A DNA stretch of 32,547 nucleotides, taken from contig JADGNZ010000062.1 of NCBI GenBank assembly GCA_017883205.1, positions 1-32,547 on the forward strand, written 5' to 3'. Below the pieces are notes generated by a model. The model had not been told where the DNA came from and ran no database searches. It saw only the letters and a program-made list of their open reading frames with translations. Origin of the DNA: Thermoanaerobaculia bacterium (lineage in GTDB: Bacteria > Acidobacteriota > Thermoanaerobaculia > Gp7-AA8). Position numbers and translations under genes: made by a program. Positions within the stretch are counted from its first letter, which is position 1; every line of letters begins with the position of its first letter. Of this stretch, positions 1-8,318 are shown piece after piece.

Positions 1-343
1 CCCCATCGTCATCGATGCCCACCTTCACGTAATCCAGTGAGTTGTTCATCTTCATCAGTTTTTGCAGAAGGTCGGCGGTCAGATGGAGCTTGGCCTTCGG
101 TTGCACGACTGCGCCGACAACGCCCATTTCGCCTTCCTGGGCAAGCAGCAACAATCCCGTAACGCCCTCCCCCCGAGGGATGGTTAGAGCGTCTGTAGCC
201 ACCCACACCTTGCAAGGTTTGGCCACGATGAGCTTATAGCCGGTCTTGTTCACGAATCCCTGCAGCCGTGACGTGCATTCCTGCGACAGAGCCTGGCCGC
301 TGAACACCAGAGACAACAAAAGGCCAACGACCAGTTTTTTCAT
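1..343 (-). CDS. Secreted YbjN-like protein, partial (C-terminus off the left edge)
   Basis: An open frame runs from an ATG at 343 to the window edge, giving about 114 residues with no stop. The start is supported by GGAGA about 6 nt upstream. The N-terminus MKKLVVGLLLSLVFSGQALS is a clear Sec signal peptide, predicted to be cut before QEC. The mature part ends in a segment containing LLQKLMKMNNSLDYVKVGID followed by DDG, which resembles the YbjN / type III chaperone-like fold, where a helix is followed by 'vkvgid.dG'. The gene lies 47 bp downstream of pspA on the same strand, so the two are probably cotranscribed. A link to envelope stress is inferred from that context only. The family call rests on a short match. 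Confidence 0.6.
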   Translation of the reverse strand, partial: MKKLVVGLLLSLVFSGQALSQECTSRLQGFVNKTGYKLIVAKPCKVWVATDALTIPRGEGVTGLLLLAQEGEMGVVGAVVQPKAKLHLTADLLQKLMKMNNSLDYVKVGIDDDG

Positions 344-390
344 GATCTTCTCCAAACGTACATGTTCCAAGCCGGTTCTGATCGGACATC

Positions 391-1137
391 CTAGTCCCCC
401 TTCGGCCCCAAACTCTTCTGCTCGGCTGCGGCGATCGCCTTCACGGCCTTCGGCGGCTCCAGCGCCAGTCCCTCGTTCGCGGCGAAGTCGGCGAGCGCCT
501 GATCGGCGAGCGCTTTCTGCTCGTGCTCCTGCATCTCGAAATCGGTGGAGTGGAGCGTGTCGCGGGCGACGCGGGCGCGGCCGGCGGCTTTCTCGCGCTC
601 CTCTTCCAGCATCTCGTGCAAGCGGTTGAGCGTGTCGCCGGAGCCGCCGATCTGCGAGATCATCCCTGACGCCATCTCGTTCAACTCGGCGGTGGCGCGC
701 TTGATCTTCAGATCGTTGAGGCTGGTCTTGAGCGATTCGATCTTCGCTTGCGCTGCTTTCACCGAGACGTCGCGTGCGCGCAGCAACTCCTTGTAGGTGC
801 CTTCGGCCGATTCGAGCTGCGTCCGATTCTCGATCAGTTCGCGCTGCACGGTCTGCAGCCGCAAGGCCTGCTGGCTGGCCAGATCGCGATTGCCGGCGCG
901 GAGGTTGGCTGCTGTCTTGGCTCGAAGCTCCCGCTCTTCCTGCTCCAGGCGTTTGACCTGCGTCATCAGCCGCTCGCAGAGACCGGCGTGCGCGGCCAGA
1001 CCCTGGTTGTAGTTCGCGATCTGGCGGCGGATGTTCTCCTTCTCCACTTCGAGAAGCGCTTCCGGATTCTGGCGCTCGACCCCGCCGATGAAGAGACTCA
1101 GAAATCCGCGGAACAGGTTGGCGATTCGTCGGAACAT
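391..1137 (-). CDS. pspA: PspA/IM30 family envelope-stress protein
   Basis: The 248-residue protein is almost wholly helical. It opens with an amphipathic N-terminal helix (MFRRIANLFRGFLSLFIGGV), followed by the long charged coiled coil typical of PspA/Vipp1/IM30 proteins (residues about 25-190, rich in E, K, R, Q and A). Family members polymerise on the inner face of damaged cytoplasmic membranes and limit proton leakage. The length is close to the usual 220-250. The start has GGGAGAG about 5 nt upstream. The tail after residue 205 (ALADFAANEGL, then a Pro/Lys-rich end) is less conserved. It leads a two-gene unit with the YbjN-like gene. No PspF-like activator is in the window, so its regulation cannot be read here. 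Confidence 0.88.
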   Translation of the reverse strand: MFRRIANLFRGFLSLFIGGVERQNPEALLEVEKENIRRQIANYNQGLAAHAGLCERLMTQVKRLEQEERELRAKTAANLRAGNRDLASQQALRLQTVQRELIENRTQLESAEGTYKELLRARDVSVKAAQAKIESLKTSLNDLKIKRATAELNEMASGMISQIGGSGDTLNRLHEMLEEEREKAAGRARVARDTLHSTDFEMQEHEQKALADQALADFAANEGLALEPPKAVKAIAAAEQKSLGPKGD

Positions 1138-1205
1138 TCAACTCTCCCTCTCAACCATCGCAATCTCTCGCGAAGACGCGGTGCGGACGTCCGGCCGGTC
1201 TTGCT

Positions 1206-1223
1206 GCGGCCAACGTTGGCCGC
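1206..1223. promoter_or_regulatory. Perfect 18-bp palindrome, candidate operator
   Basis: GCGGCCAACGTTGGCCGC is a perfect 18-bp palindrome with a central AACGTT. It sits 69-86 bp upstream of the pspA start and about 200 bp upstream of the divergent porin. A dimeric regulator site is possible. It could also be a chance GC-rich palindrome or a small hairpin; nothing else here ties it to a factor. Confidence 0.35.
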
Positions 1224-1335
1224 GCTAGACTTGATTTCCAGCAAACGATAAGCCCTCGCTCGCTTTCAGGCGAAGAAATTGTTCCGGACTCCGGCTCTTT
1301 CCACGATTGCTGCGATGCGCTTCGTTTTCCCGCCC

Positions 1336-1352
1336 TGCACACCGAATTTACG
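1336..1352 (+). promoter_or_regulatory. Candidate Pho box upstream of the porin
   Basis: TGCACA-N5-TTTACG forms two half-sites with an 11-bp period, 68 bp upstream of the porin ATG. The internal 14-mer CACACCGAATTTAC (1338-1351) recurs exactly upstream of pstS2 (3710-3723). Direct repeats at 11-bp spacing are the known layout of PhoB/PhoP operators. A possible -10, TAGCAT, lies at 1384-1389. The assignment is inference from repetition at two phosphate genes. Confidence 0.5.
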
Positions 1353-1419
1353 CGTGCAGCAACTGAATCTACCTCGGTCCGCCTAGCATCGCCCACAAAT
1401 AAGGAGGCATCGCATCAAT

Positions 1420-2517
1420 ATGAGTTTTCTCAAGACGGCAGCCTGTTTCCTCGCCGTGGCGGCCATCGCCACCGGCGCCTTCCCCCAGGTCACACCCGCC
1501 GCTGGTGTCACCCCGCCCGATGACACCCCGAAGGTCAATGTCGGGGCCACGATGTTCGCCGATTACACATATACCGATTCACCAACCTCGAAGGATTCGG
1601 ACGGCAACACGATCCATCCCAGCGCATTCAACATCACTCGCGCGTACATCAACATCACCGGCAGCCTGAACCATCTGTTTGCGTTTCGCATCACGCCGGA
1701 CGTCTCGCGCGAGACGAGCACGGGGCCGTCGCTCAGCGGCAGCCAGGTCTTCCGGCTCAAGTACGCCTACGCGCAGCTCAACCTGGACGACTGGATGACG
1801 AAGGGCTCGTGGGTACGCTTCGGCCAGCAGCAGACGCCGTACCTTGACTACACCGAGGGCATCTACCGCTACCGCTTCCAGGGGACGATGTTCGCCGAGC
1901 GCGTCGGGTTGATTTCGTCGGCCGATGCCGGCGTCTCGGGTCACTACGCGTTCGATGGCAACTACGGCGACGTCCACGCCGGCTTCTATAACGGCGAGAA
2001 CTACAACAAGGCCGAGGTCAACAACGAGAAGGGCTTTGAGATCCGCGGCACCGTTCGTCCGATGCCGCTCGGCGGCGTCTTGCTGAAGGGTCTGCGGTTG
2101 ACGGGCTTCCTCATCGAAGATCACTACGTCGAGAACGCCAAACGTGAGCGCATGATCGGCCAGATCACGTACGAACATCCAATCTTCAACGCCGGATTCG
2201 ATGTGCTGCGGGCGAAGGACCGCACCTCGGCGACGAAGGCGCAGGTCAACGAGAAGGGATGGTCGGTGTGGGTTACACCGAAGCTGGGCACCAACGGCTG
2301 GGAAGCCTTGATCCGTCACGACGATTACCTGCCGAACGACGCCATCAATTCGCAGAAGCAGAAGCGCGATATCGACGGCATCGCCTACTGGGTTCCGAAC
2401 CTGAGCGGCAAAACGATGGCGATCCTGTTCGACCGCGATCAGCTCAAGCGCACTGGTCTCACACCCGCCGCGCCGAACACCACGAATTACGAAGTGAAGA
2501 TGCTCGTCAACTTCTAA
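1420..2517 (+). CDS. Outer-membrane porin, probably phosphate-selective type
   Basis: This 365-residue protein has a signal peptide (residues 1-22, ending near GAFPQ) and then alternating beta-strand sequence to a terminal Phe (KMLVNF), the usual outer-membrane insertion signal. Strands such as FAFRITPDVS, WVRFGQQQTPYL and GHYAFDGNYGDVHAGFYNG, and a loop YTEGIYRYRFQGTMFAERVG, resemble porins of the OprO/OprP and related anion-porin groups. AAGGAGG lies 12 nt before the ATG. It is placed directly upstream of two phosphate-binding proteins and shares a candidate Pho operator with pstS2, so its likely job is phosphate entry through the outer membrane. Substrate selectivity is inferred from context, not from a recognised binding residue. 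Confidence 0.8.
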   Translation: MSFLKTAACFLAVAAIATGAFPQVTPAAGVTPPDDTPKVNVGATMFADYTYTDSPTSKDSDGNTIHPSAFNITRAYINITGSLNHLFAFRITPDVSRETSTGPSLSGSQVFRLKYAYAQLNLDDWMTKGSWVRFGQQQTPYLDYTEGIYRYRFQGTMFAERVGLISSADAGVSGHYAFDGNYGDVHAGFYNGENYNKAEVNNEKGFEIRGTVRPMPLGGVLLKGLRLTGFLIEDHYVENAKRERMIGQITYEHPIFNAGFDVLRAKDRTSATKAQVNEKGWSVWVTPKLGTNGWEALIRHDDYLPNDAINSQKQKRDIDGIAYWVPNLSGKTMAILFDRDQLKRTGLTPAAPNTTNYEVKMLVNF

Positions 2518-2607
2518 GCAGGGATGCGGAGCCGGTGGCGTTGGGTACCTGCCTCCCGCCACTAGCTCCTCCGTGTCTCATGACGTGATTTCTTAAGGAG
2601 AGACAAA

Positions 2608-3618
2608 ATGAAGAAGCTGTTCCTCGCGGCCTTCGTACTGGCGGCCACTGTGGCATCTGCGCAGACGGTCCAGATCAACGGTGCCGGCGCCACGTTTCCC
2701 AACCCGATCTATTCGAAGTGGTTCGACGAGTACCACAAGGTTCATCCGAACGTGGAGATCAACTATCAGCCGATCGGCTCTGGCGGCGGTATCCGTCAGC
2801 TCTCCGCCGGCACGGTGTTTTTCGGCGCAAGCGATGGTCCGATGACGAACGAACAGATCACCGGCGCCGGTTTCCGCATCCTTCACGTCCCCACCGTTCT
2901 CGGGGGCGTCGTGCCCGTCTACAACATCCCTGAAGTGAGCGCCGAGCTGCGATTTACCGGAAAGGTACTGGCCGACATCTTCCTCGGCAAGATCACGAAG
3001 TGGGACGATGCGGGCATCCGTAGTCTCAATCCCGGCGTCAGCCTGCCGAACGTGGACATCACGGTCGTCCACCGTTCTGACGGCTCCGGCACCAGCTACA
3101 TCTGGTGCGACTACCTGTCGAAAGTCTCGCCCGACTTCAAGAAGACCGTCGGGGTAGCTACCTCGGTCAACTGGCCGACCGGCGTCGGCGCCAAGGGGAA
3201 CGAAGGCGTTGCCGGTTTGGTCCGGCAGACGCCCGGCTCGATCGGCTACGTCGAGCTGATCTACGCGCTCCAGAACAAAATCTCGTACGGCTCGGTGCAG
3301 AGCTCTGATGGCGAGTTCGTCCGCGCTTCGACCGAAACCGTCTCCAACGCGGCGGCGGTGGCGGCGAAGAACATGCCGAAGGATTTCCGCGTCTCGATCA
3401 CCAACGCTCCCGGACACGATGTCTATCCGATCTCGTCATTCACCTGGCTGCTCCTCCAGGAGTCTCCCAAGGACGTGGCGCGCTCGCGCATCATGGTTGA
3501 CTTCGCGCGATGGGCGATCTCTGGCGGCCAGGGTTTTGCCCCACAACTCGGCTACGCGCCGCTGCCGAAAGAGGTTGTCGCGCTCGAGTTGGAAGCCCTG
3601 AACCGGGTAAAGCAGTAA
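2608..3618 (+). CDS. pstS: Phosphate ABC transporter substrate-binding protein (soluble form)
   Basis: The protein has 336 residues. The signal peptide MKKLFLAAFVLAATVASA is predicted to be cut at residue 18/19, so this copy should be free in the periplasm. Typical PstS phosphate-contact motifs are present: GAGATFPNPIYSKW, GSGGGIRQL, FGASDGPMT and HRSDGSGTSY, the last forming the anion-binding N-terminal helix. It binds phosphate and delivers it to PstCA. AAGGAGA stands 6-7 nt before the ATG. It lies 90 bp after the porin with no terminator seen, so the two probably share a transcript. The downstream pstS2 is a close paralogue, roughly 70% identical by eye over the alignable part. Confidence 0.95.
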   Translation: MKKLFLAAFVLAATVASAQTVQINGAGATFPNPIYSKWFDEYHKVHPNVEINYQPIGSGGGIRQLSAGTVFFGASDGPMTNEQITGAGFRILHVPTVLGGVVPVYNIPEVSAELRFTGKVLADIFLGKITKWDDAGIRSLNPGVSLPNVDITVVHRSDGSGTSYIWCDYLSKVSPDFKKTVGVATSVNWPTGVGAKGNEGVAGLVRQTPGSIGYVELIYALQNKISYGSVQSSDGEFVRASTETVSNAAAVAAKNMPKDFRVSITNAPGHDVYPISSFTWLLLQESPKDVARSRIMVDFARWAISGGQGFAPQLGYAPLPKEVVALELEALNRVKQ

Positions 3619-3645
3619 GCGGAACAATCGCAGCAAACGAGACGA

Positions 3646-3676
3646 AGCCTTCTCTCCGGCCCGCGGGGAGAAGGCT
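3646..3676 (+). terminator. Hairpin between pstS1 and pstS2 (terminator or attenuator)
   Basis: AGCCTTCTCTCC (3646-3657) pairs with GGGGAGAAGGCT (3665-3676) around a 7-nt loop, with one G-U pair. It is followed by only a weak T stretch (TCGGTTT). It could end or damp the porin-pstS1 transcript, or protect its 3' end, before the second candidate Pho promoter. Confidence 0.6.
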
Positions 3677-3707
3677 CCGTCGGTTTGGCTAAAGATTGGT
3701 GCCTCAC

Positions 3708-3724
3708 TTCACACCGAATTTACA
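3708..3724 (+). promoter_or_regulatory. Candidate Pho box upstream of pstS2
   Basis: TTCACA-N5-TTTACA are two near-identical half-sites at an 11-bp period, 45 bp before the pstS2 ATG at 3769. The 14-mer CACACCGAATTTAC is shared exactly with the site upstream of the porin. The position after the pstS1 hairpin suggests a separate promoter for pstS2-pstCAB-phoU-phoBR. No convincing -10 was identified. Confidence 0.55.
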
Positions 3725-3768
3725 CGCCATGCATCGCCTGCCCAACACAGGTCCGTACGGTACGCGCC

Positions 3769-4809
3769 ATGAAACGAACGTTGCTCGTAGCCCTTCTGTC
3801 TGTTGCCCTCGCGGCGTGTCAGACGAACGAGTCGAAGACGCAGCCGGGGGCAAACGAATCCGGTCCGCTGGCCATCAACGGGGCCGGTGCCACCTTTCCC
3901 AATCCCATTTACTCCAAGTGGTTTGATGAGTACCAGAAGTCGCATCCCGACGTCCGCATCAACTACCAGCCGATCGGCTCGGGAGGCGGCATCAAGCAGT
4001 TGACCGCGCAAACGGTTTTCTTCGGCGCCAGCGACGGCCCGATGACTGATGCGCAGCTCAAAGGTGCTCCGGCTCCGATCCTTCATTTTCCTACGGTGCT
4101 CGGCGGCGTCGTGCCGGTCTACAACGTTCCCGGCGTGAAACAGCCGCTGCGTTTCAGCGGTCCGGTTCTCGCCACCATCTACCTCGGCAGGATCACCAAG
4201 TGGAACCATCCTGCAATCGCACAACTCAACCCAGGAGTGGTGCTTCCCGCCACGGACATCGCGGTCGTCCATCGCTCCGACGGGTCGGGCACGACCTACA
4301 TCTTCTGTGACTTTCTCTCGAAGGTGTCGCCCGATTTCAAGGAGAAGGTCGGCGTCGCTACCTCGGTCAACTGGCCGGCAGGCGTCGGCGCGAAGGGGAA
4401 CGAAGGCGTCTCCGGCCTCGTGCAGCAGACGCCCGGTGCCATCGGCTACGTCGAGTTGATCTACGCGCTGCAGAACAAGATCTCGTACGGCCCTGTGCAG
4501 AACAAGTCCGGCCAGTTCATCACGGCGTCACTGGATTCCGTGACCGCCGCTGCGGCCGGCGTGACGATGCCCGACGACTTCCGCGTCTCGATCACCGATC
4601 CCGCCGGCGCTGATGCCTATCCGATCGCCTCATTCACCTGGATGCTTCTCTATCAGCATCCAGCGGACAAAGCGCGCACCAAAGCGATAGTCGACTTTAT
4701 GAAGTGGGCTCTCGCCGACGGCCAGAAGTTTGCACCCGGACTCGGCTACGCGCCGCTCCCGCAACCGGTCGTGGCGAAAGAAATGCAGGCGCTTGCAACC
4801 GTGCAATGA
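3769..4809 (+). CDS. pstS: Phosphate ABC transporter substrate-binding lipoprotein
   Basis: A longer frame is open from 3685, but the ATG at 3769 begins a textbook lipoprotein signal, MKRTLLVALLSVALAAC, with lipobox LAAC at residues 17-20; the extra upstream residues are not signal-like. The mature protein after Cys20 has a short hydrophilic linker and then the same PstS core as pstS1: GAGATFPNPIYSKW, GSGGGIKQL, FGASDGPMT, HRSDGSGTTY. It is 346 residues long. Being lipid-anchored, it should stay next to the permease, whereas PstS1 should diffuse. Its stop overlaps the pstC start (ATGA), which indicates translational coupling. No Shine-Dalgarno stands out, and a candidate Pho operator lies 45 bp upstream. 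Confidence 0.93.
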   Translation: MKRTLLVALLSVALAACQTNESKTQPGANESGPLAINGAGATFPNPIYSKWFDEYQKSHPDVRINYQPIGSGGGIKQLTAQTVFFGASDGPMTDAQLKGAPAPILHFPTVLGGVVPVYNVPGVKQPLRFSGPVLATIYLGRITKWNHPAIAQLNPGVVLPATDIAVVHRSDGSGTTYIFCDFLSKVSPDFKEKVGVATSVNWPAGVGAKGNEGVSGLVQQTPGAIGYVELIYALQNKISYGPVQNKSGQFITASLDSVTAAAAGVTMPDDFRVSITDPAGADAYPIASFTWMLLYQHPADKARTKAIVDFMKWALADGQKFAPGLGYAPLPQPVVAKEMQALATVQ

Positions 4810-5756
4810 AGCGTAGCTCCGACGACCGCAGCTTCCGCATCGGCACGGGCGCATTTGCTGCGCTCGTGTTGCTGATCGTTCTCGGCATCGCCTTCGAGCT
4901 GACGCGGCAGTCGGCGCTGTCGATCGCGAAGTTTGGTCTGAAGTTCTGGACCACCTCGACGTGGGATCCCGTCTCCGGCGACTTCGGTGCGTTGCCGTTC
5001 ATCTGGGGAACGCTCTATTCGTCGATCCTGGCGCTGCTGCTTGCCACTCCCATCGCCCTCGGCATCGCCATCTTCATCTCCGAGCTCTCGCCGCGCGTTT
5101 TGCGCCAGCCGCTCGCGTACCTCACCGAACTACTGGCCGCGATTCCTTCGATCGTGTACGGATTGTGGGGAGTCTTTGTCCTCGTTCCGATCGTCCGAAA
5201 ACTGGAGTTGGCGACACCCGCTGCGTTGAAGAAGATCCCGCTGTTCAACGGTCCGCCGCTCGGCGTCGGGATGCTTGCGGCCGCGCTGATTCTCGCTGTG
5301 ATGGTGATCCCCTTCACATCCTCGGTGGCGCGCGAGATCCTGAAAAACGTTCCCTCCACGCAACGCGAGGCCGCCTACGCCCTCGGCGCTACGCGTTGGG
5401 AGGCCATCAAAGTCGCCATCGGCTTCGGCAAAAGCGGCATCATCGGCGCCGTCATGCTCGGCTTCGGCCGCGCGCTCGGCGAAACGATGGCTGTCACGAT
5501 GGTCATCGGCAATTCGCCGCAGGTCTCAGCATCCTTGTTCAAACCGCAGTACACGATGGCCGCCGTGATCGCCAATGAATTCACGGAGGCGGCCGATGAG
5601 CTCTACCTGCACGCGCTCATCGAGATCGGATTGCTCCTCTTCATCATCACCGTCGGCGTCAACCTGTTGTCGCGGATGCTGATCTGGTCGACGAAACGGC
5701 GTGCCGTCGCACCGACGATCGTGACTCCGATCGTTGCCGAGGAGGTGGCGGCATGA
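4806..5756 (+). CDS. pstC: Phosphate ABC transporter permease PstC
   Basis: The start is ATG 4806, overlapping the pstS2 stop as ATGA; the upstream in-frame extension is coding sequence of pstS2 in another frame. The 316-residue protein has a first membrane helix at about 16-35, five further helices, and the permease EAA loop around residues 187-208 (REAAYALGATRWEAIKVA) that docks on PstB. RALGETMAV (222-230) is a conserved PstC signature. It forms the inner-membrane channel with PstA. Its length and motifs are standard. The C-terminal tail after residue 298 is a short hydrophilic stretch rich in V, T and P. Confidence 0.95.
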   Translation: MKRSSDDRSFRIGTGAFAALVLLIVLGIAFELTRQSALSIAKFGLKFWTTSTWDPVSGDFGALPFIWGTLYSSILALLLATPIALGIAIFISELSPRVLRQPLAYLTELLAAIPSIVYGLWGVFVLVPIVRKLELATPAALKKIPLFNGPPLGVGMLAAALILAVMVIPFTSSVAREILKNVPSTQREAAYALGATRWEAIKVAIGFGKSGIIGAVMLGFGRALGETMAVTMVIGNSPQVSASLFKPQYTMAAVIANEFTEAADELYLHALIEIGLLLFIITVGVNLLSRMLIWSTKRRAVAPTIVTPIVAEEVAA

Positions 5757-6604
5757 CGGCGAACCTGCGGCGGCGCAAATGGTTCTCGCGGTTCTTCGAG
5801 ATTCTCTGCGGCCTCGCCGTCGTCATCGCCCTCATCCCGCTGGCGATGATCCTCTTCTACGTGATCAAGGAAGGGGCCGGCGCGCTGAACTGGGATTTCT
5901 TCACGAAGATGCCGAAGCCGGTTGGCGAGAGCGGCGGCGGGATGGCCAACGCCATCGTCGGGACCCTGATCCTCATCGGGATCGCCGCTCTCTTCGCAGT
6001 GCCGGTGGGCGGCATCTGCGGAATCCATCTGGCCGAGTATCCGGGAACGAAATTCTCGTCGGTGGTCCGCTTTGCGGCGGATGTGCTGAACGGCGTGCCC
6101 TCGATTGTCGTCGGCATCTTCGCGTACGGCATCCTGGTCTTGCCGGTCAAACGTTTCAGCGCCATCGCCGGCGGCGTGGCGCTCGGCCTGTTGATGGTTC
6201 CGATCGTCGTCCGCACGACGGAAGAGTTGATCCGCCTCGTTCCCGGCGGTCTACGCGAAGGCGCCCTCGCCCTCGGCGCGACGCGCAGCCGCGCGGTCTT
6301 TGGCGTCATCCTTCCCGCCGCCCTCCCGGGCATCCTTACCGGGATCCTGGTCGCGCTCGCACGTGTGGCCGGCGAGACCGCGCCGCTGCTCTTCACCGCG
6401 TTCAACAACCGATTCTGGTCGACGAGCCTCACGCAGCCGATCGCCTCGCTCACGGTTCAGGTCTTCACGTACGCGATCTCGCCGTATGACGACTGGCACC
6501 GTCAGGCGTGGGCGGGCGCGTTTCTGCTCGTGATGATCATTCTGACGCTGTCGATCGCCGCCCGTTTCGCCGTCCGCCGCCTCGAAAGGATGAACCGATC
6601 ATGA
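5753..6604 (+). CDS. pstA: Phosphate ABC transporter permease PstA
   Basis: The gene overlaps pstC by ATGA. The 283-residue protein has six predicted membrane helices, the first at about 16-38. Its EAA loop is [19 protein letters not shown] (about 167-185), and the PstA-typical RVAGETAPL follows at 204-212. It pairs with PstC to form the phosphate channel. Its stop (6602-6604) overlaps an ATG at 6601 that is in frame with pstB; this probably marks the ancestral coupled start of pstB, now separated from the PstB core by an inserted repeat element. Confidence 0.95.
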   Translation: MTANLRRRKWFSRFFEILCGLAVVIALIPLAMILFYVIKEGAGALNWDFFTKMPKPVGESGGGMANAIVGTLILIGIAALFAVPVGGICGIHLAEYPGTKFSSVVRFAADVLNGVPSIVVGIFAYGILVLPVKRFSAIAGGVALGLLMVPIVVRTTEELIRLVPGGLREGALALGATRSRAVFGVILPAALPGILTGILVALARVAGETAPLLFTAFNNRFWSTSLTQPIASLTVQVFTYAISPYDDWHRQAWAGAFLLVMIILTLSIAARFAVRRLERMNRS

Positions 6605-6617
6605 TGACGATTGAAAT

Positions 6618-6823
6618 GCGGCGGCGGGACGCCGCCGAGCCAGCCGGCGAGGACGCCAGCGTTCCGCCGCGCGCTGGCCGCGCTTCGTTTCGTGCCGAAA
6701 GAGATGCATTGCCTCGCACTGGTGTTGACGTTCCGTTTCCTGACGCGGTACGCCGGGAGCGCGACGACGCCGAGTGGAACGCTGCCGTCCCGGCGGCTGG
6801 CCCGGCGGCGTCCTCGCCGCCGC
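6618..6823. mobile_element. MITE-like inverted-repeat element between pstA and pstB
   Basis: Two 48-nt arms, 6618-6665 and 6776-6823, are imperfect inverted repeats of each other (about 44 of 49 aligned columns match). Both outer ends begin GCGGCGGCG when read inward, and both inner ends finish in AGCGTTCC. They enclose a 110-bp core with no gene. This fits a small non-autonomous element or a REP-type dispersed repeat. No clear target-site duplication is visible. The element contains no stop in the frame leading into pstB. Confidence 0.75.
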
Positions 6824-6882
6824 AAAACACCAATCACGCGCAGCTCCTGACGCGAACGCAACCGTCAGCACAAGAAGGGCCG

Positions 6883-7644
6883 ATGAGCCAAGAAGCCAAG
6901 ATCTCCGTCAGCAACTTCGACTTCTATTACGGCACCGCCAAAGTGCTGCACGGCATCAATCTCGACATTCCTGACCGCAAAGTGACCGCGCTCATCGGGC
7001 CGTCAGGCTGCGGCAAGTCGACATTCATCCGCTCCATCAACCGGATGAACGACATCATCCCGGATGCGCGCGCGAGCGGGTCGATCACGATCGACGGCCA
7101 GGACGTGTACGGCGGCGACGCCGACGTGGTCGAGCTTCGCCGACGCGTCGGAATGGTCTTCCAGAAATCGAATCCGTTCCCGAAATCGATTTACGACAAC
7201 GTCGCGTACGGTCTGCGCATCGGCGGCATGCGCAACAAGCGGCAGCTCGACGAGATCATCGAGCGCTCCCTGACGCGTGCCGCGCTCTGGCACGAGGTCA
7301 AAGACCGGCTGCACGCCAGTGCGCTGGCATTGTCGGGCGGCCAGCAGCAGCGTCTCTGCATCGCACGCGCCCTGGCGGTCGATCCCGAGATCGTGCTGAT
7401 GGATGAGCCGGCCTCGGCCCTCGATCCAATCGCCACCTCGAAGATCGAGGAGCTGATCTACGAGCTGAAGGACAACTACACCATCGTCATCGTCACCCAC
7501 AACATGCAGCAGGCCGCGCGCGTCAGCGACCGCACCGCGTTCTTCATGCTCGGCCGCCTGATCGAATACGCCGAGACGAACGAGATCTTCATGAACCCGA
7601 AAGAGAAGATGACGGAAGATTACGTGACAGGAAGGTTTGGATGA
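6883..7644 (+). CDS. pstB: Phosphate ABC transporter ATPase PstB
   Basis: From ATG 6883 (AAGAAGG just upstream) the protein has 253 residues, the usual PstB length, starting [17 protein letters not shown]. Walker A is GPSGCGKST (39-47), the ABC signature LSGGQQQR (150-157), Walker B VLMDEP (171-176) and the switch His about 206 in VTHN. It powers PstCA. The same frame is open upstream to ATG 6601, which overlaps the pstA stop like the other junctions of this operon. Translation from there would add 94 residues, mostly encoded by the repeat element. I chose 6883 for its family-typical length, but the longer form cannot be excluded. The gene overlaps phoU by ATGA. Confidence 0.95.
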   Translation: MSQEAKISVSNFDFYYGTAKVLHGINLDIPDRKVTALIGPSGCGKSTFIRSINRMNDIIPDARASGSITIDGQDVYGGDADVVELRRRVGMVFQKSNPFPKSIYDNVAYGLRIGGMRNKRQLDEIIERSLTRAALWHEVKDRLHASALALSGGQQQRLCIARALAVDPEIVLMDEPASALDPIATSKIEELIYELKDNYTIVIVTHNMQQAARVSDRTAFFMLGRLIEYAETNEIFMNPKEKMTEDYVTGRFG

Positions 7645-8318
7645 TCGTACAACGTCACTTCGACAAAGACATCGACGAACTGAAGCACCTCCTCCTTCGC
7701 ATGGGAGCGATGGTCGAGGATGCCATGGCGCGCTCGATCAAGGCGCTGCTCGAGCGCGACTCCGGGCTGGCCGAGGAGGTCATTGCCAATGATGACGAGA
7801 TCGACCGCATGGAGGTCCTCATCGATCAGAAGACGATCGAGTTGATCGCCAAAATGCAGCCGGCTGCCAGCGATCTTCGCTTCGTGGCCACCATCATGAA
7901 GATCACTCCGGAGCTCGAGCGCATCGCCGATCTGGCTCAGGACGTCTGCGAGCGAGCCATCGAGCTCAATCGCGAGCCGCTTCTCCGTCCGCTCGTCTCC
8001 CTCCCCCAACTGGCCTACGGTGCCCAGGCCATGGTGCGCGACGCTCTCAATTCTTTCGTGCGCGGCGATGCCGATCTGGCCCGCCGCGTCATCACCCAGG
8101 ACGACAATGTCGATGCGCTGACCGAGAGCTCGTTTCGCAGCCTCCTGACCTACATGCTCGAAGATGCCCGCAACATCTCCTCGGCCATTCGTCTGACCTT
8201 CATCGGCAAGTACTTCGAGCGGATGGCCGATGGCGCCACGAACATCTGCGAGATGGTGGTCTACCTCGTCGAAGGAAAAATGATCAAGCACACGGCGACG
8301 AGTGCGGCGGCGAAATGA
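7641..8318 (+). CDS. phoU: PhoU, phosphate-signalling regulator of the Pst system
   Basis: This 225-residue all-helical protein overlaps pstB at its start and phoB at its end by ATGA. It shows the two-fold repeat of three-helix bundles typical of PhoU. The metal-binding E/DxxxD-type motifs appear as [14 protein letters not shown] (about 90-103) and the second-repeat [13 protein letters not shown] (about 192-204). PhoU links the Pst transporter's state to PhoR and restrains the Pho response when phosphate is plentiful. The N-terminus ([22 protein letters not shown]) is family-typical. Its place between the transporter and the two-component pair is the classic one. Confidence 0.95.
   Translation: MIVQRHFDKDIDELKHLLLRMGAMVEDAMARSIKALLERDSGLAEEVIANDDEIDRMEVLIDQKTIELIAKMQPAASDLRFVATIMKITPELERIADLAQDVCERAIELNREPLLRPLVSLPQLAYGAQAMVRDALNSFVRGDADLARRVITQDDNVDALTESSFRSLLTYMLEDARNISSAIRLTFIGKYFERMADGATNICEMVVYLVEGKMIKHTATSAAAK

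Noticed and set aside
1138-1250. Sigma54 promoter for pspA
   Set aside because: TGGC words occur near the palindrome, but no TTGC element is at the required spacing on either strand.
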